Source: Phenylobacterium sp.
Lineage (GTDB): Bacteria > Pseudomonadota > Alphaproteobacteria > Caulobacterales > Caulobacteraceae
Reading direction: 5' to 3'
DNA: 64,000 nt
NCBI RefSeq assembly: GCF_004299445.1
Contig: NZ_SCTC01000004.1
Span: forward strand, 1-64,000
The position numbers and the translations under genes are program-made. The notes beneath the pieces are model-generated. The model was given only the letters and a program-made list of their open reading frames with translations, was not told the DNA's origin and ran no database searches. The first letter of the stretch is position 1; the number at the start of each line of letters is the position of its first letter. This document shows, one piece after another, positions 54,760 to 63,791 of this stretch.

Positions 54760-54806
54760 GCCCCGCGCCTGGCCCTGAAGCGGCCGACCATGAGATTCCA
54801 ACTGCG

Positions 54807-56063
54807 ATGACCGATACCGCGTTCAAGTCCGATTTCCTGAAGGTTCTGCAGGAGCGCGGCTACATTCATCAGATCACCCATCCGGCCGAGTTGGACGAAC
54901 TGGCCGCGAACGGCGTCGTCACCGCCTACATCGGGTTCGACGCCACGGCGCCGTCGCTGCACGTGGGCTCTCTGATCCAGATCATGATGTTGAAGCGCCT
55001 GCAGGAGACCGGTCACAAGCCGATCGTGCTGATGGGCGGCGGCACCACCAAGATCGGCGACCCGACCGACAAGGACCAGTCGCGCCCCCTGCTCACCGAA
55101 GCCCAGATCCAGGCCAACATCGCCTCGATCAAGACGGTGTTCGCGAAGTTCCTCCGTTTCGGCGACGGCCCCACCGACGCGGTGATGGTCGACAACGACG
55201 CGTGGCTGTCGAAGTTCGGCTACGTCGAGTTCCTGCGCGACTACGGCGTGCACTTCACCGTCAACCGCATGCTGGCGTTCGACAGCGTCAAGGCCCGGCT
55301 TGAGCGCGAGCAGCCGATGACGTTCCTCGAGTTCAACTACATGCTGATGCAGTCGGTGGACTTCCTGGAACTGGCCCGCAAGTTCGGCTGCGTGCTGCAG
55401 ATGGGCGGCTCGGACCAGTGGGGCAACATCGTCAACGGCGTGGAGCTGATCCGCCGCGTCGAGGGCAAGCCCTCATTCGGCCTGACCACGCCGCTGCTGT
55501 CGACCGCGTCGGGCCAGAAGATGGGCAAGACGGTGGGCGGGGCCGTGTGGCTGAACGCCGACATGCGCAGCCCCTACGACTACTGGCAGTTCTGGCGGAA
55601 CACCGAGGACGCCGACGTGGGCCGCTTCATGCGCCTGTTCACCGACCTGCCGCTCGACGAGATCGCCCGCCTGGAGAAGCTGCCGGGCGCCGAGATCAAC
55701 GAGGCCAAGAAGGTGCTGGCCAACGCCGCCACCACGATGCTGCACGGCGCGGCCGAGGCCGAGAAGGCGGCGGCTGCGGCCCAAGCGGCCTTCGAACAGG
55801 GCGGCCTCTCTGCCGACCTTCCCACCGTCGAAGTGGCGGCCGGGTTGCTCGAAGCCGGCGTTCAGCTCGCCGACCTGACGGTCACGGCCGGATTGGCCGG
55901 CTCCAAGGGTGAGGCCCGTCGTCTCGCCCAGGGCGGCGGTCTGCGTGTGAACGACAAGGCCGAGCCGGACGCAAACCGCGCGATCACGTCGGCCGATCTG
56001 GCGGATGGCGTGGTGAAGCTGTCGGCCGGCAAGAAGAAGATCGTACTGGTGAAGCCCGTCTAA
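54807..56063 (+). CDS. tyrS: Tyrosyl-tRNA synthetase
   Basis: TyrS charges tRNA-Tyr. The 418-residue length is normal for the bacterial TyrRS I type. The HIGH-like motif appears in [19 protein letters not shown], and the KMSKS-like motif as [13 protein letters not shown] near residue 237. A C-terminal S4 RNA-binding domain begins near residue 350 ([20 protein letters not shown]). I chose [20 protein letters not shown] at 54807; an in-frame ATG at 54723 would add 28 residues (ending EIPTA) but spans the promoter candidate. The thiol peroxidase gene follows after a hairpin. Confidence 0.97.
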   Translation: MTDTAFKSDFLKVLQERGYIHQITHPAELDELAANGVVTAYIGFDATAPSLHVGSLIQIMMLKRLQETGHKPIVLMGGGTTKIGDPTDKDQSRPLLTEAQIQANIASIKTVFAKFLRFGDGPTDAVMVDNDAWLSKFGYVEFLRDYGVHFTVNRMLAFDSVKARLEREQPMTFLEFNYMLMQSVDFLELARKFGCVLQMGGSDQWGNIVNGVELIRRVEGKPSFGLTTPLLSTASGQKMGKTVGGAVWLNADMRSPYDYWQFWRNTEDADVGRFMRLFTDLPLDEIARLEKLPGAEINEAKKVLANAATTMLHGAAEAEKAAAAAQAAFEQGGLSADLPTVEVAAGLLEAGVQLADLTVTAGLAGSKGEARRLAQGGGLRVNDKAEPDANRAITSADLADGVVKLSAGKKKIVLVKPV

Positions 56064-56073
56064 ACCCCCTGCC

Positions 56074-56097
56074 CCGCGGCCGGCCCTCCGGCCGCGG
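56074..56097 (+). terminator. Hairpin between tyrS and the peroxiredoxin gene
   Basis: A perfect 10-bp stem CCGCGGCCGG (56074-56083) pairs with 56088-56097 across a four-base loop. No T run follows; CTGGAG, the Shine-Dalgarno of the next gene, comes right after. A weak terminator, or an mRNA processing or stability hairpin in a shared transcript, is likely. Confidence 0.5.
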
Positions 56098-56112
56098 TCC
56101 TGGAGTTCTGCA

Positions 56113-56574
56113 ATGACCGATGTCTTCGAAGGGGCCGCCGCGCCCGACTTCAACCTCGAGACCCCGGATGGCCCGGTGCGCCTGGCCGACTTCGCCGGAA
56201 AGACGGTGGTGCTCTATTTCTACCCCAAGGACGACACCTCGGGCTGCACCAAGGAAGCCCAGGACTTCACCGCGCTGGCTCCCGAGTTCGCCAAGGCGGG
56301 TGTCACCGTCGTCGGCGTGTCGAAGGACAGCGTCGCCTCGCACAAGAAGTTCGCCGCCAAGTACGATCTGGGCGTCAAGCTGGGGTCGGACCCCGAGGGC
56401 GCGGTGATCGAGGCGTACGGCTCATGGGTCGAAAAGAGCCTCTACGGCCGCAAGTACATGGGCATTGATCGCTCCACCTTCCTGATCCGGGACGGCAAGG
56501 TCGCGAAGATCTGGCGCAAGGTCCGCGTGCCCAACCACGCGCAACAGGTCCTCGATGCCGCGAAAGCGCTCTGA
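56113..56574 (+). CDS. bcp: Thioredoxin-dependent thiol peroxidase (Bcp/PrxQ type)
   Basis: This peroxiredoxin reduces hydrogen peroxide and organic hydroperoxides. The 153 residues show one catalytic cysteine, C45 in YPKDDTSGCTKEAQDFTALA. The second cysteine five residues later, found in many Bcp proteins, is absent here, so it may work as a 1-Cys enzyme. FNLETPDGPVRLADFAGK and YGRKYMGIDRSTFLIRDG are family blocks. The ATG at 56113 has CTGGAG 8-10 bases upstream. It is encoded just after tyrS. Confidence 0.95.
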   Translation: MTDVFEGAAAPDFNLETPDGPVRLADFAGKTVVLYFYPKDDTSGCTKEAQDFTALAPEFAKAGVTVVGVSKDSVASHKKFAAKYDLGVKLGSDPEGAVIEAYGSWVEKSLYGRKYMGIDRSTFLIRDGKVAKIWRKVRVPNHAQQVLDAAKAL

Positions 56575-56714
56575 AGCTTGGCTGTAACCGATAAACGATA
56601 TTCACCTGCGGCCGCTGGTCGCTTTGGGGTCAATTGGGCCCTTAACCACCTTGCCTGCCCGGAAAAAGTCATCGCATATCCCGGGCACCGAGGGATGGGG
56701 ACTCCGGCGGCAGT

Positions 56715-57872
56715 ATGAAGAAGAGCTTCACGCAGCTTCGGCGCTCGCTCGTAGAGCTATTTCCTGAGCGGCACCTCTACGTCCGCTCAGGCGGGGCCAT
56801 GAAGGCCTTCGTTCTCACCACCAAGAAGCAGATGGTCCTGGCTGGCGGCGTGGCCGCGAGCGCCCTCTGGATGGGCGTCTGCACGGCCGCGATGCTGGTC
56901 AATCTGATGTCGGCGTCGTCCGCCGACCGCGAGATCGCAAAGCTAAAATCCCAGTCCGAGCGCTATGTCGCCGACCGCCAGGCGCGACTGGACAGCGCCA
57001 TGGCGCGCCTCAACGCCGCGAACGGCTCGAACACCGACATGGCCGCCTCGATGGAAAAGCGGCACGCGGCGCTGGCCCTGCTGCTCACCGACATGAAGGG
57101 CGCGCCCGGCGCGGCCGAGGCGCTGACGCCGGCCATCACCCGCGCCCTGGCCCAGGCTGACGCCAGCCCGGTTCGCCGGGTGGAACAGGTCCGCATCGGC
57201 CAGGAGCAGCTGCTCGAAGCCGCCGACTCCTTCGCCAAGAGCCGCGCCGACCGGCTGCGCATCGCCTTCCGCATGGCCGGCCTGTCGCCATCGGCGTTCG
57301 TCGACCGCGGCGCGGCGCTGGGCGGCCCGCTGATCGAGTCGAAAGACCCCCGCGCGTTGGCCGCGGTTCTGGACGTGGATGAGGACTTCGCCGCCAGGAT
57401 TCACCGCGCCGCGCGCGACCTGAACGAAGCCGAGTCCCTGGCCGAGGCGGTCGACGACCTGCCGCTGGCCCGACCCACCGCCGGCGGCCCGCAGACCAGC
57501 GGCTTCGGCGTGCGCTTCGACCCGTTCACCCGCCGGCCGGCCTATCACTCGGGGCTGGACTTCTCGGGCGCCCACGCCACGCCGATCTACGCCACCGGTC
57601 CTGGCGTAGTGTCCTACGTCGGCCGTCGCTCAGGCTATGGCAACGTCGTCGAGATCGATCACGGCCGCGGCCTGAAGACCCGCTACGCCCACCTCTCCGG
57701 CTTCGCCGTCAGCCCCGGCCAGCGCATCGGCGTCGGCCAGCGCATCGCGGCGATGGGATCGACCGGGCGATCCACTGGGACCCACCTCCACTATGAGGTA
57801 TGGGTGAACGGTCGGGCCCAGAACCCGGGCCGTTTCCTCAAGGCCGGGCAGTATGTTCTCCAGAACGACTAA
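56715..57872 (+). CDS. lmdC: M23 peptidoglycan endopeptidase, LmdC-like
   Basis: This 385-residue membrane-anchored hydrolase has a short cytoplasmic N-terminus (about 1-38), one membrane helix (about 40-64) and a periplasmic helical/coiled region (about 68-245). The LytM/M23 domain (about 255-380) has an intact zinc site: H278 and D282 in YHSGLDFSG, H326 and H357/H359 in YAHLSG and GTHLHYEVW. It therefore looks catalytically competent. The gene overlaps the bactofilin gene by 20 bases. This pair is known as lmdC-bacA from work on stalked and budding bacteria, where bactofilin guides the hydrolase to shape-forming sites. The symbol is by family and context. Confidence 0.88.
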   Translation: MKKSFTQLRRSLVELFPERHLYVRSGGAMKAFVLTTKKQMVLAGGVAASALWMGVCTAAMLVNLMSASSADREIAKLKSQSERYVADRQARLDSAMARLNAANGSNTDMAASMEKRHAALALLLTDMKGAPGAAEALTPAITRALAQADASPVRRVEQVRIGQEQLLEAADSFAKSRADRLRIAFRMAGLSPSAFVDRGAALGGPLIESKDPRALAAVLDVDEDFAARIHRAARDLNEAESLAEAVDDLPLARPTAGGPQTSGFGVRFDPFTRRPAYHSGLDFSGAHATPIYATGPGVVSYVGRRSGYGNVVEIDHGRGLKTRYAHLSGFAVSPGQRIGVGQRIAAMGSTGRSTGTHLHYEVWVNGRAQNPGRFLKAGQYVLQND

Positions 57873-58275
57873 GGACGCCGCTCCGGAAGCGCCGTCGCAA
57901 CCGCGCAAACTATCGGCCGCCTCGCTGGTCGCCGAAGACGTCCGCATCGCGGGCAATCTCGAAACCGCCGGCGACCTGCACCTGGACGGCGCGGTCGATG
58001 GCGACCTGCGCGTGGGCATGCTGGTGATCGGCGAGACGGGGAGCGTCTCGGGGGCGATCCACGCCGACGCCGTCGAGGTGCGCGGGCGCGTCACGGGCGT
58101 GATCTGCGCGCGCCGCGTCAAGCTGTGGTCGACCGCCCGCGTGGACGGCGACATCAGCCACACCGAACTCTCCATCGAGGCCGGCGCCCACTTCGAGGGC
58201 CGCAGCCTGGCGCTGGTCCCGCCCGTCCAGCAGGCGCTGGAAGCCCCGAGCGCACTGAGCGTCGCGGCGGAGTAG
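57853..58275 (+). CDS. bacA: Bactofilin (BacA-like)
   Basis: This 140-residue polymer-forming cytoskeletal protein has a short disordered N-terminus (about 1-25, with a membrane-targeting start MFSRTTKDAAPEAPSQPRK). The right-handed beta-helix core has the repeating pattern LVAEDVRIAGNLETAGDLHL, DGAVDGDLRVGMLVIGETGS and VEVRGRVTGVICARRVKLWS. A Pro/Ala-rich tail follows. Bactofilins assemble without nucleotide into filaments on the membrane and recruit cell-wall enzymes. The ATG at 57853 lies inside the end of the LmdC-like gene, so the pair is translated together. Confidence 0.93.
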   Translation: MFSRTTKDAAPEAPSQPRKLSAASLVAEDVRIAGNLETAGDLHLDGAVDGDLRVGMLVIGETGSVSGAIHADAVEVRGRVTGVICARRVKLWSTARVDGDISHTELSIEAGAHFEGRSLALVPPVQQALEAPSALSVAAE

Positions 58276-59386
58276 CTACTCCCGCGTCGCCCCCACCCGC
58301 TGGGCCAGCGCGGCGCCCATGAACTGGTCCAGGTCGCCGTCGAGCACGCCTTGCGTGTCGCTCGTTTCCACCTCGGTGCGCAGGTCCTTCACCATCTGGT
58401 ACGGCTGCAGGACGTAGCTGCGGATCTGGTGGCCCCAGCCGATGTCGGTCTTCTGGTCTTCCACCGCCTGCGCCGCGGCCTCGCGCTTGGCCAGTTCGGC
58501 TTCGTAGAGCCGCGCCTTCAGCTGTTTCCAGGCCTGATCGCGGTTCTGGTGCTGCGAGCGCTGATTCTGGCACGCCACGACGATGCCGGTCGGAATGTGG
58601 GTCAGGCGCACCGCCGAGTCGGTCTTGTTCACGTGCTGGCCGCCCGCGCCCGAGGCGCGGTAGGTGTCGGTGCGCACGTCGGACGGGTTGATCTCGATCT
58701 CGATGGTGTCGTCCACCACCGGATAGACCCAGACCGAGGCGAAGCTGGTATGGCGCTTGGCGGCGGCGTCGAACGGCGAGATGCGGACCAGACGGTGGAC
58801 CCCGCCCTCGGTCTTCAGCCAGCCGTAGGCGTTCGTGCCCTTGATCTGCAGAGTGACCGACTTGATCCCGGCCTGTTCGCCCGAGGTCTCTTCCAGGAAG
58901 TCGACCTCCATGCCGTGGGCGTTGGCCCAGCGGGTGTACATGCGCAGCAGCATGCCGGCCCAGTCGTTGGACTCGGTGCCGCCGGCGCCGGAGTTGATTT
59001 CCACGAACGCATCGTTGCCGTCCGCCTCGCCCGAAAGCAGGGCTTCGAGTTCGGCGCGGCTGGCGCGTTCCTTGATCGCCTTCAGCTGGCCGATCGCCTC
59101 GGCGTAGCTGTCCTCGTCGCCCTCGTCCTCGGCCATCTCGGCATAGCCGATGGCGTCGGCGAGATCGCGCTCCAGCGACTTCACGGCCTCGACCTGGGCC
59201 GCCAGACGCGAGCGCTCGCGGCTCACCACCTGGGCCTCGGACGGCCGGTCCCACAGGCTCGGGTCTTCGACCCGGGCGTTCAGCTCATCGAGTTTTCGGA
59301 GGGCTGGTTCCCAGTCAAAGACGCCTCCTGAGCAGTTCGATCGACTGCTCGATGTCGGCCTTGGCGGCCTCGACATCCGCTCTCAT
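58276..59386 (-). CDS. prfB: Peptide chain release factor 2 with programmed +1 frameshift
   Basis: RF2 ends translation at UGA and UAA. The first reading frame begins at the ATG at 59384-59386 and runs 23 codons ([20 protein letters not shown], then RRL) to an in-frame TGA at 59317-59315. The slippery CTT (59320-59318), the following TGAC and an internal AGGAGG at 59329-59324 are the classic frameshift signal. After +1 slippage the frame continues [13 protein letters not shown] to 58276, giving 369 residues. The stop-recognition tripeptide SPF is in [15 protein letters not shown] and the GGQ motif in [14 protein letters not shown]. An autoregulatory loop that lowers RF2 when it is abundant is expected. 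Confidence 0.96.
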
Positions 59387-59479
59387 GGAGAGACTCCCAA
59401 AACGTGAGCCGCGGGCTCTAGCCTGCGCTGCCCGTCAGCACAAGCGGCCCGCCGCCATCTTCGCCGCCCTAGGCGCCTC

Positions 59480-59568
59480 ATGGTTCAACCGCCGAGAACG
59501 CAGAGTTTCGAGGAGCGGCCATGCGCTCTGGGTCTCTCTCTGCGTGTCTCCGCGAGCTCTGCGGTTTC
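59480..59568. repeat. Degenerate CGCAGAG-type repeat
   Basis: GGTTCAACCGCCGAGAACGC at 59482-59501 and the stretch CTCTCTGCGTGTCTCCGCGA near 59535-59553 with CTCTGCGGTTT after it form an imperfect inverted pair. Similar CTCTGCG-rich phrases are common dispersed repeats in many bacterial genomes. It sits between prfB and PBP1A. Confidence 0.4.
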
Positions 59569-59589
59569 GATAGCGACGCTCACGCGACC

Positions 59590-62040
59590 TCAGAACAAGT
59601 CGGACAGGTCGTCCTTCTTCTTCGGCGGCGGCGGGGGCGGCGCGACCGCCGCCGCAGCATTGGGCGCGCCCGTGACCTGACCGTTGCCGAACACCTTGTC
59701 GTAGGGCTGCGGACCCGAGGGCGTCCCGGCTGCGCCCAGCCCCACGGTCGAGGCCGCCGGCTCGGTGCCCGGCCGGAAAGCCTCGCGGATGCCCCGGATC
59801 GAGGCGTACTTGGCGTTCGACGGCGCCTTGAACGGCTCGGCCGGTTTGTCCTTCAGCGCCTCGGTCATGAACTCGGTGAAGATCGGCACGGCGGCGACGC
59901 TGCCGGTCTCGTTGTTCCCCAGGCTGCGGTTGTCGTCGAAGCCGATGTAGACGCCCACGACCAGGTGCGGCGAGAAGCCCATGAACCAGGCCGAACGGTA
60001 GTCGTTGGTGGTGCCCGTCTTGCCGCCCAGGGGCTTGCCGATGGACGAGGCCTGGGTGGCGGTGCCGCGCAGCACGACGCCTTCCAGGAACGAGGTGATC
60101 TGATAGGCGGTGATGGGGTCCATTACCTGCTCGCCGCCCCGCGGGATTCGCGGGCTCTCGGCGCCGGTAAAGCCGCTGGTGCAGCGGTCGCACTCGCGGC
60201 GATCGGCGCGCCAGATGACCTTGCCGTTGCGGTCCTCGACCACCTCGATCAGGTGAGGCTGCACCATCTTGCCGCCATTGACGAACGTCGAGTACGCGCC
60301 GGCCATCCGGTAGACCGTGGTCTCGCCCGACCCCAGGGCCATCGCCAGGACCTTGTCCATCTTCTTGGTCACGCCCATCCGGATCGCCAGATCCGAGATC
60401 TTGGTCATGCCGACGCTCTGGGCCAGGCGCACGGTCATGGTATTGCGCGAAAGCTCGAGGCCCCGGCGCAGGGTCAGGGCGCCGTAGTAGTCGCGGCTGT
60501 AGTTCTCGGGGCTCCAGGACTGACCGCCAAAGCCCTTCAGGGTGATCGGCGCGTCCATCACGGTGCTGGCCGGCGTGTAGCCGCTCTCCAGCGCCGCGGC
60601 ATAGACGATCGGCTTGAACGACGAGCCGGGCTGGCGCAACGCCTGCGTGGCCCGATTGAAGCTGGACAGGGAGAACGAGTAGCCGCCGACCATCGAGACG
60701 ACGCGGCCGGAATAGGGCTCCATCGCCACCAGCGCGCCGTTCACCGCCGGCACCTGCTTCAGCCGCCACGGTGCCCCGTTCTTGGCAGGCTCGACAAAGA
60801 CCAGGTCGCCGACGCCGATGCCCTTACCGGCCCGCGCCCAGCTGATGTCCTGGCCCGCGATCTGTCCTTCGTCGCCCTCGATCGTGCGCACCCGCACGGC
60901 GCCGCCAGCGACGCTGACGACCACCGAGCGCTTCCAGTCCTGGCGCTCGCGCGGCTTGGTGGTCTTGCGCGCGACGTCTTCCCAGCCGTCGAGGGTGGTG
61001 ACGTGGCCGAAGGCGCCGCGCCAGCCATGGCGGCGATCGTACGTCTCGAGCCCGTTCATCAGCGCCTGCTTGGCCGCGCTCTGCAGGCGCGGGTCCAGCG
61101 TGGTGCGCATGTAGTAACCGCCGGCGTTCAATCGCTCGTCGCCCAACTCTTCCATGTTGAGGGCGATGCGGCGCACCTCCTCCACGAAGTAGTCAGCGTC
61201 GCGGTATTGCGAGCGCGACGGGGCCTGCTGAACGGTCAGCGGCTCCTTCATCGCCGCGTCGGCCTCGGCGCGGGTCACCCACCCCAGGTCGGCCATCTGG
61301 TCGATCACCCAGTTGCGGCGCCCGATGGCGGCCGCCGTGCGCCGGATCGGATGGTAGTTGTCCGGGCCCTTGGGCAGCGCGGCCAGATAGGCGCTCTCGG
61401 CCAGGGTGAGCTCGCTCAGCGACTTGCCGAAGTAGTTGTAGGCGGCCGCGCCCACGCCGTACGACCGATAGCCCAGCCAGATCTCGTTCATGTACAGCTC
61501 GAGGATCCGCTCCTTTGAGAGCGTCTGCTCGAGCTGAGAGGCCAGGATCGCCTCCTTCAGCTTGCGTCCGATGGTCTGGTCGCTGGTCAGCAGGATGTTC
61601 TTGGCGACCTGCTGGGTGATGGTCGAACCGCCCTCCAGCCGCCGGCCCTGGGCCAGGTTGATGACGTTCTTGGCCATGGCGCGGCCGAAACCGCCCACGT
61701 CGACGCCGCCGTGCTTGAAGAAGCCGTGATCCTCGGCCGCCAGGAACGCCTGGGCCGTCTGGGCCGGAATGGCCTCGTAGGGCACGAAAATGCGGCGTTC
61801 ACGCGAGAACTCGCCGATCAGGGTGCCGTCCCAGGCATAGGCCCGGGTGGCGGTGGGCGGGTGATAGTCCACGAGGTCGCCCGCATCGGGCATGTCGTGG
61901 AACAGCCAGGCCGCGTAGACGCCCATGGCCACGGCGGCGACGGCGATGAAGCTCAGCACCGCAATGCCGGCGATGCCAAACCACCGCGGGGGGCTGGCCC
62001 GCTCGGGCTTCGGCCGTTCCGGACTGCTGGGGGACGTCAA
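59590..62040 (-). CDS. mrcA: Penicillin-binding protein 1A (bifunctional transglycosylase/transpeptidase)
   Basis: This class A PBP polymerises and crosslinks peptidoglycan. The 816-residue protein has an N-terminal cytoplasmic tail, one membrane helix (about 24-48), and a GT51 glycosyltransferase domain (LAAEDHGFFKHGGVDVGGFG, EGGSTITQQVAKN, ILELYMNEIWLGYRSYGVGA). An OB-like linker (about 300-410) precedes the transpeptidase: SxxK in QPGSSFKPIVYAAALESG, SxN in LELSRNTMTVRLAQ and KTG in GGKTGTTNDYRSAWF. A Pro/Lys-rich tail ends the chain. It appears to have its own promoter and lies next to the amidase gene, a cell-wall cluster. Confidence 0.97.
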   Translation of the reverse strand: MTSPSSPERPKPERASPPRWFGIAGIAVLSFIAVAAVAMGVYAAWLFHDMPDAGDLVDYHPPTATRAYAWDGTLIGEFSRERRIFVPYEAIPAQTAQAFLAAEDHGFFKHGGVDVGGFGRAMAKNVINLAQGRRLEGGSTITQQVAKNILLTSDQTIGRKLKEAILASQLEQTLSKERILELYMNEIWLGYRSYGVGAAAYNYFGKSLSELTLAESAYLAALPKGPDNYHPIRRTAAAIGRRNWVIDQMADLGWVTRAEADAAMKEPLTVQQAPSRSQYRDADYFVEEVRRIALNMEELGDERLNAGGYYMRTTLDPRLQSAAKQALMNGLETYDRRHGWRGAFGHVTTLDGWEDVARKTTKPRERQDWKRSVVVSVAGGAVRVRTIEGDEGQIAGQDISWARAGKGIGVGDLVFVEPAKNGAPWRLKQVPAVNGALVAMEPYSGRVVSMVGGYSFSLSSFNRATQALRQPGSSFKPIVYAAALESGYTPASTVMDAPITLKGFGGQSWSPENYSRDYYGALTLRRGLELSRNTMTVRLAQSVGMTKISDLAIRMGVTKKMDKVLAMALGSGETTVYRMAGAYSTFVNGGKMVQPHLIEVVEDRNGKVIWRADRRECDRCTSGFTGAESPRIPRGGEQVMDPITAYQITSFLEGVVLRGTATQASSIGKPLGGKTGTTNDYRSAWFMGFSPHLVVGVYIGFDDNRSLGNNETGSVAAVPIFTEFMTEALKDKPAEPFKAPSNAKYASIRGIREAFRPGTEPAASTVGLGAAGTPSGPQPYDKVFGNGQVTGAPNAAAAVAPPPPPPKKKDDLSDLF

Positions 62041-62061
62041 AACTGGGATCGGGCTCTTGGC

Positions 62062-62101
62062 GCTAGACCTGTCGTCTAGCCTGTGTCGCCGCGGGCGCCA
62101 A
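62062..62101 (-). promoter_or_regulatory. PBP1A promoter with overlapping palindrome
   Basis: On the minus strand, TTGGCGC (62101-62095), 14 bases, GCTAGAC (62080-62074) match the Caulobacter housekeeping consensus. GCTAGAC also forms a palindrome with GTCTAGC (arms 62062-62068 and 62074-62080, five-base spacer), so the -10 and the start point lie inside a possible operator. Confidence 0.55.
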
Positions 62102-62121
62102 CGGCCGGGCGACGATCCGCG

Positions 62122-63396
62122 TCAGCGCGACGCGACCTTCATCGGTTCGCCGAAGTGCGTGTCGATGGCCTGAGCCACGGCGCGCATCAACCGGGTGCGC
62201 GCCGCCGGATCGCGAAGCCGGGCCTCGTCCTCGGGGTTGTTGACGAAGCCCATCTCGAGCAGCACGGCGGGCACGTCGGGGGCCAGCAACACCATGAAGC
62301 CGGCGTCGCGGTGGCTGCGACGAAGCATCGGCGCCTTGCCCTCGATGTTGGCCACCAGGGTCTGGGCGAACACGGCCGAGCGGTTGCGCGTGGCCCGCTG
62401 CGTCAGGTCGAAAAGGATGTCGCGCACACCCTGGTCGCCGGCCAGGCTGGCCTTCATGAACCAGTCGTCGCGGCTGACGAACCTGGTGGCGCGCGACGAG
62501 GCTTTGTCCGACAGCGTGTAGACCGAGGCGCCCTTGAGGTTGGTCTCGGGCGCCGAGTCCGAATGCAGCGAGATGAACAGATCGGCGTTTGCGCGCTGCG
62601 CCACGCGCACGCGGGTCTCCAGCGGCACGTAGACGTCGGTGGAACGGGTCAGCACGACCTTGTATCGGCCCGAGCGGCCCAGTTGGTCGGCCAGGGTCAG
62701 GGCGGCGGCGAGATTCACGTCCTTCTCGTAGCCCATGACGCCCTGGGCCCCGGCGTCGCGGCCTCCATGGCCGGCGTCGATAACCACCACCTTCTTGAGC
62801 GGCAGCGCGGGCTTCTTCACCGGCAGGAACTGGGCGCGGATCTGCGGCGCCGGCTGGAAGGTGTTGGGCGCAGAGGTCATCACGGCGCCCGGCGCGACGG
62901 GAACGGCCGACGCCACATCGATGACATAGCGATAGCTGGTGACGCCGTCTGCGGGCGGCAGCAGGAAGCGGCGCTTGACCTTCGCGGGCCCGGCCAGGTC
63001 CATCTGGAGCAGCGCCCCGCCCTGCCCCTTTTCGACCGTCCAGGCCTTGACCACGCCACGGCCGGCGCCCTGTTGGGCCACCACGGTGTCGACACCGTTC
63101 AGCAGTACGGCCACCCGCCGGTCTGCGGAACCATCGGACAGCACCTTGGCGCTGGCGGCGCCGTCGAGCTCGATGACGAGGCGGGTTTCGCGGGCGTCTC
63201 CGCCCATGCGGACCTTGAGCAGCCCGACGTTCTCGGTCGCGGCGTGGCCGACGGCGAAGGCGGCGAGACCCACGGCCACGACGGCGCCGGCGACCAGCGC
63301 CCGCCCCCGCGTCCGACCCGTCTCGCTCTTGTTGCCCCGCACCGTCCTAAAGCCTCGAAAAAACGAAGATTCGCAGAAAGCGATCGCAGACGCCAT
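62122..63396 (-). CDS. amiC: N-acetylmuramoyl-L-alanine amidase (AmiC type)
   Basis: This amidase cleaves the bond between MurNAc and the stem peptide, for daughter-cell separation. The 424 residues have an N-terminal signal anchor (about 32-50, RALVAGAVVAVGLAAFAVGH). An AMIN domain for localisation (about 50-170) and the Amidase_3 zinc domain (about 200-410) follow, the latter with VVVIDAGHGGRDAGAQGVMG, LFISLHSDSAPETNL and PAVLLEMGFVNNPEDEA. The start is uncertain: ATG at 63394-63396 has no good ribosome site, and a GTG at 63340-63342 would give 406 residues. It lies just upstream of PBP1A on the same strand. Confidence 0.93.
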   Translation of the reverse strand: MASAIAFCESSFFRGFRTVRGNKSETGRTRGRALVAGAVVAVGLAAFAVGHAATENVGLLKVRMGGDARETRLVIELDGAASAKVLSDGSADRRVAVLLNGVDTVVAQQGAGRGVVKAWTVEKGQGGALLQMDLAGPAKVKRRFLLPPADGVTSYRYVIDVASAVPVAPGAVMTSAPNTFQPAPQIRAQFLPVKKPALPLKKVVVIDAGHGGRDAGAQGVMGYEKDVNLAAALTLADQLGRSGRYKVVLTRSTDVYVPLETRVRVAQRANADLFISLHSDSAPETNLKGASVYTLSDKASSRATRFVSRDDWFMKASLAGDQGVRDILFDLTQRATRNRSAVFAQTLVANIEGKAPMLRRSHRDAGFMVLLAPDVPAVLLEMGFVNNPEDEARLRDPAARTRLMRAVAQAIDTHFGEPMKVASR

Positions 63397-63791
63397 ATAG
63401 GGGCGCGGCCCGTGGACAAAGGGTTAACGAGGTGTTGCGGCTCCGCACGCCTCTTCTCTCCCATAACGCGAGCACTGGCTTTCCTTTTGACGCCCAGTGT
63501 TGCAATGTCCGGCCGCGCCGCGCCGGAGCGCCCGTATCGGGCCCGAACGCGACGCGCCATAACCAACCGGCGTCGGCTCTGGCCGTGTACTCGGCAGCGA
63601 CGCCCCCTCCGATCCGCGCCCCTCGGGACACGGCCTAGGAACACACCCGATGAGCTGCGCAGCTCGAGCCACATTTGGCCCCAAGGCCGACCGAGACGCC
63701 GTTTCCGGCGCGCTCGCAGGTCACGCGCGCGCTCGTCCCATTTGCCGGCAGCGCCGGGCCTCATACGCCCCCGCGCGCCGCGGAGAGACTT
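63397..63791. other. Intergenic region and probable rne leader
   Basis: These 395 bases separate the divergent amidase and RNase E genes. No gene is convincing. TTGACGC at 63487-63493 could be a -35 element for rne, but no good -10 follows, so the leader may be up to 300 bases long. A long 5' region before rne is expected where RNase E controls its own mRNA; whether it does here is not shown. Confidence 0.5.

Noticed and set aside
63418..63430. GGGTTAACG near the amidase start as a CtrA site
   Set aside because: Only a single TTAA half-site is present, without the second TTAA seven bases away.
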